Origin: JAIBBG01 sp043748015
GTDB taxonomy: Bacteria > Bacteroidota > Bacteroidia > Flavobacteriales_D > Sanyastnellaceae
Reading direction: 5' to 3'
DNA length: 64,000 bases
NCBI GenBank assembly: GCA_043748015.1
Contig: JAYTOA010000031.1
Location: forward strand, 1 to 64,000
The translations under genes and the position numbers were made by a program. The notes beneath the pieces were generated by a model, which had not been told where the DNA came from, ran no database searches, and saw nothing but the letters and a program-made list of their open reading frames with translations. Positions 36,489 to 45,687 of the stretch are shown here, piece by piece (the stretch's first letter is position 1; each line of letters begins with the position of its first letter).

Positions 36489-36929
36489 ATGATGATCGTC
36501 AAATCCATATCACCTGAAGAAACAAAACCGCTGCGACATAAAGTTTTGTGGCCGCATATTCCGCTTCAAGAAAATTGTGTAATTGACATCGATCATCGTG
36601 AAGACGCAATTCATCTCGGGACTTATCTCGACGAAAAATTGATTGCGATTGGATCTTTTTTTTCGATGTCTTCACCAAAAATAAAGTTTCAAAACCAATA
36701 CCGGTTGCGCGCTATGGCAAGTGATCCTGAGTTTCGTGGTCGGCATGCTGCACAACTACTCGTCATCCATGGCATTGAAATTTTGCGATCTCAAGACATC
36801 GAAGTCCTATGGTGCGATGCAAGATTAACGGCAGTACCATTTTATGCAGCTATTGGATTTCAAAAAATCGAAGACATCTATGAAGTGCCTTTGATTGGTC
36901 CACATCAATTCATGTGGATTGAGTTGTAG
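36489..36929 (+). CDS. GNAT family N-acetyltransferase
   Basis: 146 residues from ATG 36489; the frame also opens with TTG right after the prfA stop, and a second ATG follows at 36492. Acetyl-CoA-binding motif A is RAMASDPEFRGRHAAQLLV, followed by the VPFYAAIGFQK motif B. Small soluble acetyltransferase; the acceptor is unknown. It directly follows prfA with an 18-base gap and may be co-transcribed. Confidence 0.85.
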   Translation: MMIVKSISPEETKPLRHKVLWPHIPLQENCVIDIDHREDAIHLGTYLDEKLIAIGSFFSMSSPKIKFQNQYRLRAMASDPEFRGRHAAQLLVIHGIEILRSQDIEVLWCDARLTAVPFYAAIGFQKIEDIYEVPLIGPHQFMWIEL

Positions 36930-36963
36930 AAGTATGTAGTGAAATACGGATGCTTTGACCGTT

Positions 36964-36971
36964 TACATTTG
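36964..36971 (+). promoter_or_regulatory. candidate -7 element of the aminotransferase gene
   Basis: TACATTTG matches TAnnTTTG, 19 bases before the ATG at 36991. No well-spaced TTG is visible. Confidence 0.5.
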
Positions 36972-36990
36972 CACACAATAAATTCAGTAT

Positions 36991-38187
36991 ATGCCAGGTA
37001 TCTCTCAGAAGGCGCATGACATGCCCGCCTCACCCATCCGAAAGCTTGTTCCATTTTCAGAAGCTGCAAAGAAAGCAGGTAGAAAAGTTTATCATCTTAA
37101 TATCGGTCAACCGGATATTGAAACGCCTCAAGTTGTGCGTGAAAGGATGAAACAACTGGAAATGAAAGTTGTGGAGTACAGCAACAGTGAAGGGATTTCA
37201 GAGTACAGAACAGGCTTGGTTAAATACTATGCGTCGAAAGACATTCATCTTTCCCCTGAAAATATCATGGTTACAACGGGTGGAAGCGAAGCACTTGTTT
37301 TTGCTTTCATGACATGTTTCAATCCGGGTGATGAAGTAATTGTTCCGGAACCATTTTACGCTAATTATAATGGTTTTGCAGTGATGGCCGGTGTAAAAGT
37401 TGTACCTGTCACGAGCTATATCGAAACAGGATTTGCCATGCCGAGTATGGAAGATTTTGAAAAGTTGATCACTCCCAAAACGAAAGGCATTCTGATTTGT
37501 AATCCCGGAAATCCGACAGGATATTTATACAGCAAGAGTGAATTGGAGCAGCTTGGCGAAATTGTAAAACGCCATGAATTGTTCTTGATGGCGGATGAAG
37601 TTTACCGCGAGTTTGCATACGATGGCGCTATTCCATATAGCGTGATGAATCTCGAAGGCATTGAAGACAACGCAATTATGATTGACAGCGTAAGCAAGAG
37701 ATACAGCATGTGTGGTGCGCGTATCGGTGCATTGATCACACGCAACAGATTGGTCATGGCTGCTGCTCTGAAGTTCGCACAGGCGCGTTTATCTCCTCCA
37801 ACGTTCGGCCAAATGGCTTCGATGTATGCATTGGAAACACCACAAAGTTATTTTGATGGAGTAGTGGAAGAATATGTGGGCAGGCGTGATATTCTAATTG
37901 ACGGACTCAATAAAATTCCGGGGGTGATTTGTCCAAAACCGAAGGGCGCGTTTTATTGCATAGCGCAACTACCGATTGATGATAGCGACAAATTTTGTCA
38001 GTGGATTCTTGAACATTTTCATCACAACAATGAAACAGTAATGATGGCTCCTGCAACAGGTTTCTATTCACGTCCTGAGATGGGCAAACAGCAGGTAAGA
38101 CTTGCATACGTGCTGAACAAAGAGTCACTCAAAGGTGCATTGATTTGCCTTGAGGAAGCGTTGAAAGTCTATCCGGGAAGGATCTAA
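36991..38187 (+). CDS. class I/II pyridoxal-phosphate aminotransferase
   Basis: 398 residues. Fold-type I features: LNIGQPDIETP, TTGGSEAL phosphate-binding region, NPGNPTGYLYS, ADEVYREFAYDG, and the Schiff-base Lys236 in SVSKRYSMCGARIG, with the C-terminal substrate Arg in KQQVRLAYV. It resembles the aspartate/aromatic aminotransferase group that is abundant in Bacteroidota; the amino donor cannot be fixed. Cytosolic, with its own candidate promoter. Confidence 0.9.
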   Translation: MPGISQKAHDMPASPIRKLVPFSEAAKKAGRKVYHLNIGQPDIETPQVVRERMKQLEMKVVEYSNSEGISEYRTGLVKYYASKDIHLSPENIMVTTGGSEALVFAFMTCFNPGDEVIVPEPFYANYNGFAVMAGVKVVPVTSYIETGFAMPSMEDFEKLITPKTKGILICNPGNPTGYLYSKSELEQLGEIVKRHELFLMADEVYREFAYDGAIPYSVMNLEGIEDNAIMIDSVSKRYSMCGARIGALITRNRLVMAAALKFAQARLSPPTFGQMASMYALETPQSYFDGVVEEYVGRRDILIDGLNKIPGVICPKPKGAFYCIAQLPIDDSDKFCQWILEHFHHNNETVMMAPATGFYSRPEMGKQQVRLAYVLNKESLKGALICLEEALKVYPGRI

Positions 38188-38189
38188 AT

Positions 38190-38891
38190 TTAGAGGAGCG
38201 CTGTAATTAATATTACTACGAGAATAAGTAATAAAATGAGTAGGGCTAGATAAACAATACCGAGCACCATGCCGGCGGTTGCGTCAGTTCGATTGCTGAA
38301 TTTTCCTGGTTCTGCGTCAATGCTTTTTTGAGCTGCGCTTCCCATGATAATGGCAAGCAATGCGAAAACAAGTGCCCCTATGCCTAGCAATAAACTAACT
38401 CCTATCGGTAAGAAAATAAGACCGGAATTTCTCATTACTTGTATACCCATAATTAAATAGGGTATGAGACCAGAAATCAAACTTTTTTTGGCACCTTGAT
38501 GTTTTACCGGGACTTCCCGCTCAAGTGATTGTCCTGACCAACGATTCGTAATTGTAGATAATCCTGTAGTAAACAATCTTCCGGTCTTTTCTTTTTTAAC
38601 AGATGTGCCTTCGATTCTTGCTTCAGATTTATCGGGTACGACCGTAGCATTTTCTGATTTAGTCTCTAACCTTTTATCGGGTTCAGTTGCTACACCAACT
38701 TGCGTTTTAATTTCTGGCTCGTTCATGCATGTCGCCGAATCTCCTTTTGAGGTATCCGCAACTGTGGTATTCTGTTTTGATTGATGATTCCACTCCACAT
38801 GAAATCCACTGTTATAGTGACGTTTTTCAATGGTGCAACTTTGCATTATTAATAATGAGCAAAGTGCGAATAATGAAATTGCTGACTTCAT
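38190..38891 (-). CDS. lipoprotein with C-terminal membrane helices, CTIEKR family member 1
   Basis: 233 residues. Lipoprotein signal LLIMQSC is followed at once by TIEKRHYNSGFHVEW. A polar linker of ~110 residues leads to two long hydrophobic regions (about 150-185 and 205-233). The second includes GMVLGIVYLALLILLLILVVILITALL, and the block resembles DUF4190-like membrane modules. The neighbouring gene encodes a paralogue. Function unknown; a lipid anchor plus membrane helices is unusual, so topology is uncertain. Its stop lies 2 bases from the aminotransferase stop (convergent). Confidence 0.75.
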   Translation of the reverse strand: MKSAISLFALCSLLIMQSCTIEKRHYNSGFHVEWNHQSKQNTTVADTSKGDSATCMNEPEIKTQVGVATEPDKRLETKSENATVVPDKSEARIEGTSVKKEKTGRLFTTGLSTITNRWSGQSLEREVPVKHQGAKKSLISGLIPYLIMGIQVMRNSGLIFLPIGVSLLLGIGALVFALLAIIMGSAAQKSIDAEPGKFSNRTDATAGMVLGIVYLALLILLLILVVILITALL

Positions 38892-38938
38892 AAGTTAACG
38901 ATTAGTTTGAGTCAAAAGAGGAATGAAAGTAGTGAGAT

Positions 38939-39622
38939 TTATGTGAATGCGCTAAATGCAAGACCAAGAACTGCAATCAATATCAAGCCGATGAAAGCAA
39001 CAATACTGAGAACACCCATTACCAATCCGGCAGCGGCGAGTGCTTTTCCTGAATACCGGTCGCGCGCATAATGCATGTCCTTGAATGCTCTGTTTGCTTT
39101 TCTGCTGGCAGCAAATGCGAGTAGTATCATCAAAGCCAACAAGGTGATGAACAACCACAAAGGACTTAATGAAGTAATGATAATCGCAAAAAGACAAGCG
39201 AAGGATCCTAAGCCACACAAAAAACTACCAAGTGCATCAGGATGCATACTGGAGCTTTTGCCCGGGGCGATGTCACTTACAACAACATTTTCTGCTACAG
39301 TGGAAGATTGAATTGTGCCGACCCTGATTCTCACTTTTTGTTTGGGAATAACTTGATGCGGTGTTTCCTTCAATCCAACTTTCATCACTGAATCCAACTC
39401 AACAGGAATTTGTTGCGTAATGAGTTCGGTTCCTTTTTCAATGATAGCTTCTTGGAATTGGACAGCTGCAGAATCCTTTTGCTGTGAAGACACAATTGAT
39501 TGTTTCTTACCAATGTGTTCTACATGAAATCCACCTGTATATCTTCTTTTCTCAATCGTGCAACCGGAAAGCTGAACAATGAGCGTAGAGAGCAAAATGA
39601 AGTGTAGTATTGTTTTCTTCAT
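38939..39622 (-). CDS. lipoprotein with C-terminal membrane helices, CTIEKR family member 2
   Basis: 227 residues, paralogue of the downstream gene. Lipobox LIVQLSGC then TIEKRRYTGGFHVEH; polar linker; hydrophobic pairs at about 135-175 and 200-227 (AAAGLVMGVLSIVAFIGLILIAVLGLAF). The gene order and 47-base gap suggest a tandem duplication in one operon. Function unknown. Confidence 0.75.
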   Translation of the reverse strand: MKKTILHFILLSTLIVQLSGCTIEKRRYTGGFHVEHIGKKQSIVSSQQKDSAAVQFQEAIIEKGTELITQQIPVELDSVMKVGLKETPHQVIPKQKVRIRVGTIQSSTVAENVVVSDIAPGKSSSMHPDALGSFLCGLGSFACLFAIIITSLSPLWLFITLLALMILLAFAASRKANRAFKDMHYARDRYSGKALAAAGLVMGVLSIVAFIGLILIAVLGLAFSAFT

Positions 39623-39669
39623 GCAAATTGGGTGATGCTAATTAAGTTCTTTTTCAATTGGCTTGAGCC

Positions 39670-39704
39670 AAAAAAAAACTGCCATTCCTAACAGGAATGG
39701 CAGT
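39670..39704 (-). terminator. terminator of glutamine synthetase III
   Basis: A perfect 12-bp stem (39678-39689 with 39693-39704, 3-base loop), preceded on + by an A-run that becomes the U-run of the minus transcript. It ends 27 bases past the glnN stop. Confidence 0.9.
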
Positions 39705-39730
39705 ATAACTATTTGCAATAAGAAACCAGA

Positions 39731-41917
39731 CTAGCGTGTGAAAAGCAGTTCTCTCATTTTTGGCAGTGGCCAGGATTCATCTTCCGTTATCAGCTCGAGT
39801 TTATCGGCAGCTTCGCGCACGTCATCCATCAGCGGTTTGATTTTCTGGCTGTAAGATTCCGCTTGCTTTTCCAATTCCTGTTTGCCTGCTTTGTCGCGTT
39901 CGGAATTCATTTTGTCCAGCGCGATTTTCATCGTGTTGATCTCAGTCGAAATTTCTTTGATCAGATCAACTTGAGTTTTGGTGAGCGTTTTGAATTCGGA
40001 AGACGATAATACTTCCTTCAGTCCAATCACATTATCTACGAGTTTCGTTTGATAATTCAGCGCTGCAGGAATGATGTGATTGATCGCAACATCATTCGTC
40101 ACTCGAGCTTCAATTTCTCGTTTGCGTATGTAAGTATCAACTTCAATTTCATAACGCGCATGTATTTCTTCAGACGTTAGTACATCCAGTGCTTCAAACA
40201 TTTTATGAACGTCTTTATTTTTCCACACTTTCAATGCACTAGGAGTATCTTTCAGATTGCTCAATCCACGTTTTGCAGCTTCCTTTACCCATTCATCACC
40301 ATATCCATTTCCCTCGAATCGGATGGCTTTGCTTGTCTTGATGAGTCGCTGTAATTCTTTGAGAATAGCCTCGTCTTTGTCATCACCTTTTGCAATTCTG
40401 TTGTCTACATCTTTTTTGAATTGAATCAATCGACTCGCAACGATTGTATTGAGGACAATCATAGCGTTGGCACAATTCGCACTACTTCCAACCGCTCTAA
40501 ATTCGAATTTGTTTCCGGTGAATGCAAAAGGCGACGTGCGGTTGCGGTCAGTGTTGTCAAGTAAAGCTTGGGGCAGTTTTCCAATGTTTAATTTCAGATC
40601 AGTCTTGTCTTCCGGACTCATTTTTCCGGCCTTGATATTCTTCTCAAGATCGTCGAGCATCGTACTCAAATGTCCGCCAAGAAAAGTTGACATGATCGCA
40701 GGAGGCGCCTCATTGGCTCCAAGTCTGTGATCATTTCCAACAGTTGCGATGGATGCTCGAAGAACATCTGCGTTTTCATGAATTGCAGCAACTGTATTGA
40801 CGAAGAAAGTCAGGAATTGCAAATTTGTTTTTGGATTTTTTCCCGGCTTTAGAAGATTGACACCGGTGTTGGTACTCAGTGCCCAGTTGTTGTGTTTTCC
40901 ACTACCATTGATTCCTTCGAATGGTTTTTCATGGAAGAGAATTCTGAACTTATGTTTTCGCGCAATTTTCTCCATCAAATCCATGACGAGTTGATTGTGG
41001 TCGTTGGCAAGATTCGCTTCTTCAAACATCGGAGCCAACTCGAATTGATTCGGAGCAACTTCATTGTGACGCGTAGTTACAGGAATTCCTAAAAGATGAG
41101 CTTCATACTCGAACTCCTGCATATAAGACATCACCCTTTCCGGAATGCTTCCGAAATAGTGATCTTCGAGCTGTTGACCCTTCGCTGGTTTAGCGCCAAA
41201 TAATGCACGGCCGGTCATCCAGATATCAGGACGAGCATGATGCAACGAACTGTCTATTAGAAAATATTCCTGCTCCCAACCAAGAGTGACAGAAACTTTG
41301 TTCACGTCTTTATCGAAGTATTGACATACCGAAGTGGCTGCCTGATCTACCGCGTGCAATGCTTTCAGCAAAGGCATTTTGTAATCCAGCGCATGACCTG
41401 TATAGCTGATGAAAATGGTTGGAATGCAAAGCGTGTTTCCAACGATGAATGCCGGAGATGAAGGATCCCAAAGAGTATAACCGCGAGCTTCGAAGGTATT
41501 GCGCAATCCACCGGAAGGAAAAGACGACGCATCGGGTTCTTGTTGAACAAGCATGCTCCCTTCGAACTTCTCCAGGCCTCTTCCATCGTCCAGTGGTTTG
41601 AAGAAGCTGTCATGTTTCTCGGCAGTAGCACCCGTCAATGGTTGAAACCAGTGAGTATAATGTGTGACTCCTTTTTGAATAGCCCATTCTTTCATTGCGG
41701 CAGCTACATATTCTGCTGTCTGCCTGTCAATTCTAGTTCCCGAATGGATGAAGTCCATCAATTTGTTGTAGGCATCTTCCGTGAGATACTCTCTCATTTT
41801 GTAATAATGGAAAACATTCGAACCAAAATATTCGCTCACACGCGTGCCTTTTGGGACAAAATCGATTGGCTGACGCTGATGTAATTCTGAAAGTGCCTGA
41901 AATCTGGTGCTGGACAT
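39731..41917 (-). CDS. glnN: type III glutamine synthetase
   Basis: 728 residues, the length of GSIII rather than the ~450-470 of GSI. Landmarks: VFHYYKMREYL, HWFQPLTGATAEKHDSFF, LGWEQEYFLID, TTRHNEVAPNQFELAP, FHEKPFEGINGSGKHNNWALST and GNDHRLGANEAPPAI. It forms glutamine from glutamate and ammonia and is the main ammonia-assimilation enzyme in many Bacteroidota. A candidate promoter at 42040-42047 would give a ~118-base leader holding a GC-rich hairpin. Confidence 0.95.
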   Translation of the reverse strand: MSSTRFQALSELHQRQPIDFVPKGTRVSEYFGSNVFHYYKMREYLTEDAYNKLMDFIHSGTRIDRQTAEYVAAAMKEWAIQKGVTHYTHWFQPLTGATAEKHDSFFKPLDDGRGLEKFEGSMLVQQEPDASSFPSGGLRNTFEARGYTLWDPSSPAFIVGNTLCIPTIFISYTGHALDYKMPLLKALHAVDQAATSVCQYFDKDVNKVSVTLGWEQEYFLIDSSLHHARPDIWMTGRALFGAKPAKGQQLEDHYFGSIPERVMSYMQEFEYEAHLLGIPVTTRHNEVAPNQFELAPMFEEANLANDHNQLVMDLMEKIARKHKFRILFHEKPFEGINGSGKHNNWALSTNTGVNLLKPGKNPKTNLQFLTFFVNTVAAIHENADVLRASIATVGNDHRLGANEAPPAIMSTFLGGHLSTMLDDLEKNIKAGKMSPEDKTDLKLNIGKLPQALLDNTDRNRTSPFAFTGNKFEFRAVGSSANCANAMIVLNTIVASRLIQFKKDVDNRIAKGDDKDEAILKELQRLIKTSKAIRFEGNGYGDEWVKEAAKRGLSNLKDTPSALKVWKNKDVHKMFEALDVLTSEEIHARYEIEVDTYIRKREIEARVTNDVAINHIIPAALNYQTKLVDNVIGLKEVLSSSEFKTLTKTQVDLIKEISTEINTMKIALDKMNSERDKAGKQELEKQAESYSQKIKPLMDDVREAADKLELITEDESWPLPKMRELLFTR

Positions 41918-41957
41918 TGGAGTTGATTTTTGAAAATTTTATATTTTTTGACAGAGT

Positions 41958-41978
41958 ACCCCCCTAAAAAAGAGGGGT
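41958..41978 (-). promoter_or_regulatory. hairpin in the glnN leader
   Basis: ACCCCCCT (41958-41965) and AGGGGT (41973-41978) can pair around an A-rich loop, 41 bases before the glnN start. No U-run follows, so it is not a plain terminator; it may affect translation or mRNA stability. Confidence 0.4.
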
Positions 41979-42039
41979 GTTCTCCTTAAAAAGTGATTTT
42001 AGTTGGCGAAGGTATGTAAAATTGTGGGATATAAGTTCT

Positions 42040-42047
42040 CAAAAGTA
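42040..42047 (-). promoter_or_regulatory. candidate -7 element of glnN
   Basis: The minus strand reads TACTTTTG, matching TAnnTTTG, 123 bases upstream of the start codon. No ideal TTG is seen upstream. Confidence 0.45.
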
Positions 42048-42141
42048 CTTTTTTACGTTTTTCAGGGACTTACATTTCACAACAGGAAATAACTGCTTAT
42101 GTGATATCAAATTTTGATATGTCTTTAGGCTTGAGCTTTAC

Positions 42142-42149
42142 TAAGTTTG
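42142..42149 (+). promoter_or_regulatory. candidate -7 element of the S9 peptidase gene
   Basis: TAAGTTTG, 20 bases before the ATG at 42169. A TTG at 42114-42116 lies 25 bases upstream, slightly far. Confidence 0.5.
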
Positions 42150-42168
42150 CCTTTCAAAATATTTTTTG

Positions 42169-44166
42169 ATGATGAGAAGGTTATTTCTAAAAGGAAAAGT
42201 GTGGACTGTAATAGTGACATTGAGTGTCGTGATGCAGGCTTCAGGTCAAGCATTAATAGTCAATTCAAATGAATTGCCTGTTGATAGACAACAATATGAG
42301 CATCCTAAGCAAATTCCGCTGACAGATTTTTTCCGCAATCCAAGTAAAACATCATTTAAGATCTCACCTGATGGGTTAAATATTGCCTTTCTTACTCCGC
42401 ATGAAGGTAGAATGAATGTCGCTATTCGGTCCACAGATGGCAGCGACGAAAGAATTATGACCAACTTCACAGACCGAGACGTTGATAGCTTTGAATGGGG
42501 TAATGACAATACCATTATCTGTCTGAAAGACAATGGGGGAGATAAAAATTTCGTTCTCTATGTCATTGATGTGCAGGGCAAGTATATAGCAATCACTCCT
42601 GCCGGGAGTCATACCATGATTGTGGATCTGTTGCAGCATGACGATGAGCATATTCTATTTCAAAGCAATTTGAATAATGCTGAGGTTTTCGATCTGTACA
42701 AGCTCAACCTGAGTAAAAAGAATTTTGAGTTATTCATGGAGAATCCAGGAAATATTACGAATTGGTTCGTGGATAGTAAAGGATTGCCAAGGTTAGCATC
42801 CGCGACTGACGGCGTTGGGACAACACTTATGAAGTTTGATGGTAATAGTAAATGGACTCCTATTTTAACTACTTCATATCGTGAAAGTGTAATTCCGTTA
42901 TTTTTTGATTCGGACAATAAAAATGTCTTCTGTTCAAGCAACGTAGGAAGAGATAAAAGGGCAATTGTATCCTTCGATATTGAGCTGGGCAAAGAGACGG
43001 AGATTATCTACGAGCATCCTGAAGTGGATGTAAATGTTCTACACCAATGGCAAACCAAAGAATTCGCAGGTGCTGGGCGAATGGGAGAACCACTTGGTGT
43101 GGTTGAGTACGAAACTGATAAATTGAACAGGCATTTCTTCGAGGATGCACTTGTCGGTTTGTATGCAAACATTTCGGCAAAGTTGCCGGATAATTATTTG
43201 TTCAAGGTAGTTAGTAAGGATAAACAAGAAAAGAATCTGATCATTCATGCATACAGCGATAAATCTCCTGGAGCATATTATTTGTATAAAGTTGAATCTG
43301 TAGAATTATTATTACTCGGAGAACTTGCACCGTGGATAAATCCAGCGCTGATGGCTGACATGGAACCACTAACATTGACCTCCAGACATGGATATCAATT
43401 GCACGGTTATCTGACCTTACCCATCGACTTAAAGAAAAACGTACCTATTGTGGTAATTCCTCATGCCGGGCCATGGACACGTGACTCATGGGGCTATAAT
43501 TCCGAGGTTCAATTCCTTGCCAGCAGAGGCTATGGCGTGCTTCAATTTAATTTTAGCGGGTCAGTTGGTTATGGCAGAGCATTCTGGGAACAAGGATTCA
43601 AACAGTGGGGACAGAAAATGCAAGATGACATTTCCGATGGTGTGCTATATCTAAAGCAAGGAAATATTGCAGAACGCAACCGAGTGGCTATTTATGGATG
43701 TTCATACGGTGGATATGCGGCGCTTGCCGGATTGGCTTTTACACCCGAGCTATATACTTGTGGAATTGATTATAGTGGAATATCCAATTTGTTCACATTC
43801 GTTGAAAACATTCAAGCTAATTGGCAACCAAATAAGGAAATGCTTTATGAAATGGTAGGTGATCCAATAATGGACTCAACCATGATGAAGAAGTTTTCGC
43901 CTGCCTTTCAAACGGATCAAATTAATTCTCCTATTCTAATTGTCCAAGGTGCCAAGCATCCGAGAGTAAGAAAATCGGAAAGCGATCAAATGGTGAAAGC
44001 TCTTGAAAAAGGCAATGGTAGTGTTGTTTATTTGGTGGAGCCTGAAGAGGGTGATGGATGGCACAATGAAGAAAATCGGTTTAAATTCTATGCTGTCATG
44101 GAGAATTTTCTTGCGCAGCACTTGAATAATGGATGGAAACACGATCCAAACGCTTTAAAGAAATGA
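42169..44166 (+). CDS. S9 family prolyl-oligopeptidase-like protein with atypical catalytic triad
   Basis: 665 residues from ATG 42169 (ATG 42172 is also possible; the preceding TTG is unlikely). Signal peptide to SGQA; a beta-propeller (about 50-390: FKISPDGLNIAFLTP, DRDVDSFEWGNDNTII); and a C-terminal alpha/beta-hydrolase domain with IPHAGPWTRDSWGYN and nucleophile Ser512 in GCSYGGY. In S9 enzymes the triad Asp usually lies in a GAxDPRV-type motif and the His in EGHG. Here these read GAKHPRV (His597) and EGDGWH (Asp629), with an additional His632. The fold is clear; activity is doubtful or rearranged. Probably periplasmic. Confidence 0.85.
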   Translation: MMRRLFLKGKVWTVIVTLSVVMQASGQALIVNSNELPVDRQQYEHPKQIPLTDFFRNPSKTSFKISPDGLNIAFLTPHEGRMNVAIRSTDGSDERIMTNFTDRDVDSFEWGNDNTIICLKDNGGDKNFVLYVIDVQGKYIAITPAGSHTMIVDLLQHDDEHILFQSNLNNAEVFDLYKLNLSKKNFELFMENPGNITNWFVDSKGLPRLASATDGVGTTLMKFDGNSKWTPILTTSYRESVIPLFFDSDNKNVFCSSNVGRDKRAIVSFDIELGKETEIIYEHPEVDVNVLHQWQTKEFAGAGRMGEPLGVVEYETDKLNRHFFEDALVGLYANISAKLPDNYLFKVVSKDKQEKNLIIHAYSDKSPGAYYLYKVESVELLLLGELAPWINPALMADMEPLTLTSRHGYQLHGYLTLPIDLKKNVPIVVIPHAGPWTRDSWGYNSEVQFLASRGYGVLQFNFSGSVGYGRAFWEQGFKQWGQKMQDDISDGVLYLKQGNIAERNRVAIYGCSYGGYAALAGLAFTPELYTCGIDYSGISNLFTFVENIQANWQPNKEMLYEMVGDPIMDSTMMKKFSPAFQTDQINSPILIVQGAKHPRVRKSESDQMVKALEKGNGSVVYLVEPEEGDGWHNEENRFKFYAVMENFLAQHLNNGWKHDPNALKK

Positions 44167-44172
44167 TGTATC

Positions 44173-44196
44173 GTCTTGCGCCTATTTAGGTAAGAC
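44173..44196. terminator. terminator-like hairpin between convergent genes
   Basis: GTCTT and AAGAC enclose CCTA/TAGG, a bulged hairpin between the S9 gene and the response regulator gene. No clear T-run on either strand, so confidence is low. Confidence 0.35.
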
Positions 44197-44236
44197 CGGC
44201 GAAGGGAATTTGAAGCGAAAGTTTTGATTAAATAAG

Positions 44237-44893
44237 TCAAATACGAAAGATGCCGTGGCGTATTGCAAATAGCACCAAGCCGACGCGTGATTGAATGTTT
44301 GTCTTGGCATAGACCTGATCGCGATAACCATCCACTGTCCTTGGACTGATATTCATTTTCACACTGATTTCTTTGTGCGTAAGATCACTGCATGCGTGTT
44401 GAATATATTGCATTTCATGAGGCGCAAATGAGTCGATTACTTGCTGCATTCTGTCTGATTCATGAGCATGATTCATAGAATGAATCAACTTACCGGAGAT
44501 CAGTTCCGAATAATAGAATCCTTTTCGAATTACTTCGTCGATTGCATGTTTTAATTCTTGTGGTTCCGTGTCTTTCAACAAATAGCCATGTGCTCCGGCG
44601 CGCAACATTTTGATGATGTCCTTGTCATCATTTGACATAGTGAGCGCAAGTACTTTGATAGCGGGCTTGTTTTTATTTAGCCATACAGTCGTTTCGAAGC
44701 CATCCATTACCGGCATGTTCAAATCCATCAACACAACATGAATGTCACCGTTTTTTTCCAGTTGTTGGATGAGATCTTTGCCGTTTTCGGCCTCTAATTT
44801 TATCTCATAATGAGCATCATTAAGCAGTCCCATAAGACCCTTTCGAAGCAAAGCATGATCATCTGCAATGGCTATGTTAATTTTAGAGGTCAT
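44237..44893 (-). CDS. NarL/LuxR-type response regulator
   Basis: 218 residues. Receiver domain with acidic pair Asp11/Asp12, phosphoacceptor Asp57 (VVLMDLNMP), Thr85 and Lys107 (GYLLKDTEP). C-terminal LuxR-type helix-turn-helix (about 150-215: DLTHKEISVKMNISPRTVDGYRDQVYAK). Last gene of a four-gene operon, 8 bases after its probable partner kinase. Targets unknown. Confidence 0.94.
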   Translation of the reverse strand: MTSKINIAIADDHALLRKGLMGLLNDAHYEIKLEAENGKDLIQQLEKNGDIHVVLMDLNMPVMDGFETTVWLNKNKPAIKVLALTMSNDDKDIIKMLRAGAHGYLLKDTEPQELKHAIDEVIRKGFYYSELISGKLIHSMNHAHESDRMQQVIDSFAPHEMQYIQHACSDLTHKEISVKMNISPRTVDGYRDQVYAKTNIQSRVGLVLFAIRHGIFRI

Positions 44894-44901
44894 GTGCAGG
44901 T

Positions 44902-45687
44902 TTAGTTTTTTAGTTCAGTCTTTAGTGGAACTTCAAACGTAAGCATAGTGCCTCCTCCAACTGTGGCGGATATCGAAAACTTTCCACCAAGCATTTTCGT
45001 GCGTTCTTCAAGGCTTTTCATGCCGATGCCGGTTGCTGTGTTCAGCGTCTCGGGCATGCCTATTCCATTGTCCTGAGCAAGAATCATCAGCGAATGATTG
45101 ACAACATCAAAAGTGATTTTGAGTTGGCTCGCTTGTGCATGTTTGATGCAGTTGTTGATAGTTTCCTGAATACATCGGAAGATAATTACCTCATGCATCT
45201 CGCTTATTTCAATCAACTCAATTTTCATCTCTAACTCAGCTTGAATTTTTCCCGCAGAATTGAGCAATTCAATTTCGCGATTTACCGCGGCTACTAATCC
45301 AATGTCTCTGATATAACTTCCGCTAAGCGATTTTGATAAATTGCGTAAATCTGCAATCGCACGTGTAAGTAAGCTTGAGGTCAAACTGGATTGTTCTTTA
45401 TAGTTTTCTCCATTGAGTGCATGAAGGTTCAACTTTGCGAGTGAAAGCGATTGTCCAATGTTGTCGTGTATTTCCTGCGAAATATTTTTCATCAGTTCTT
45501 CACTGAGCTCTAATTCAACTTTAATCAGTTCATTTTCTTGTTCAAGCTTAAGTTGTTTTTTCTCAACGTCGAATTGCGATTGACGATGACGGTATTTTAG
45601 AATAAATACAAAAATGAAACTGAACATCATCAATCCAAAGGCAATCAACGACGCAACTACGATATTGAATTCCAGATTATCGGACAT
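44902..45687 (-). CDS. sensor histidine kinase, HisKA_3/NarX type
   Basis: 261 residues. One N-terminal membrane segment (about 8-30), a coiled coil, the HisKA_3 phosphoacceptor His74 in SQEIHDNIGQSL, and a HATPase with N-box ETINNCIKHAQAS and DNGIGM. There is no sensing domain of its own, so input may come from the membrane protein encoded just upstream, whose 3' end overlaps this gene by 11 bases. It should phosphorylate the adjacent response regulator. Confidence 0.92.
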   Translation of the reverse strand: MSDNLEFNIVVASLIAFGLMMFSFIFVFILKYRHRQSQFDVEKKQLKLEQENELIKVELELSEELMKNISQEIHDNIGQSLSLAKLNLHALNGENYKEQSSLTSSLLTRAIADLRNLSKSLSGSYIRDIGLVAAVNREIELLNSAGKIQAELEMKIELIEISEMHEVIIFRCIQETINNCIKHAQASQLKITFDVVNHSLMILAQDNGIGMPETLNTATGIGMKSLEERTKMLGGKFSISATVGGGTMLTFEVPLKTELKN

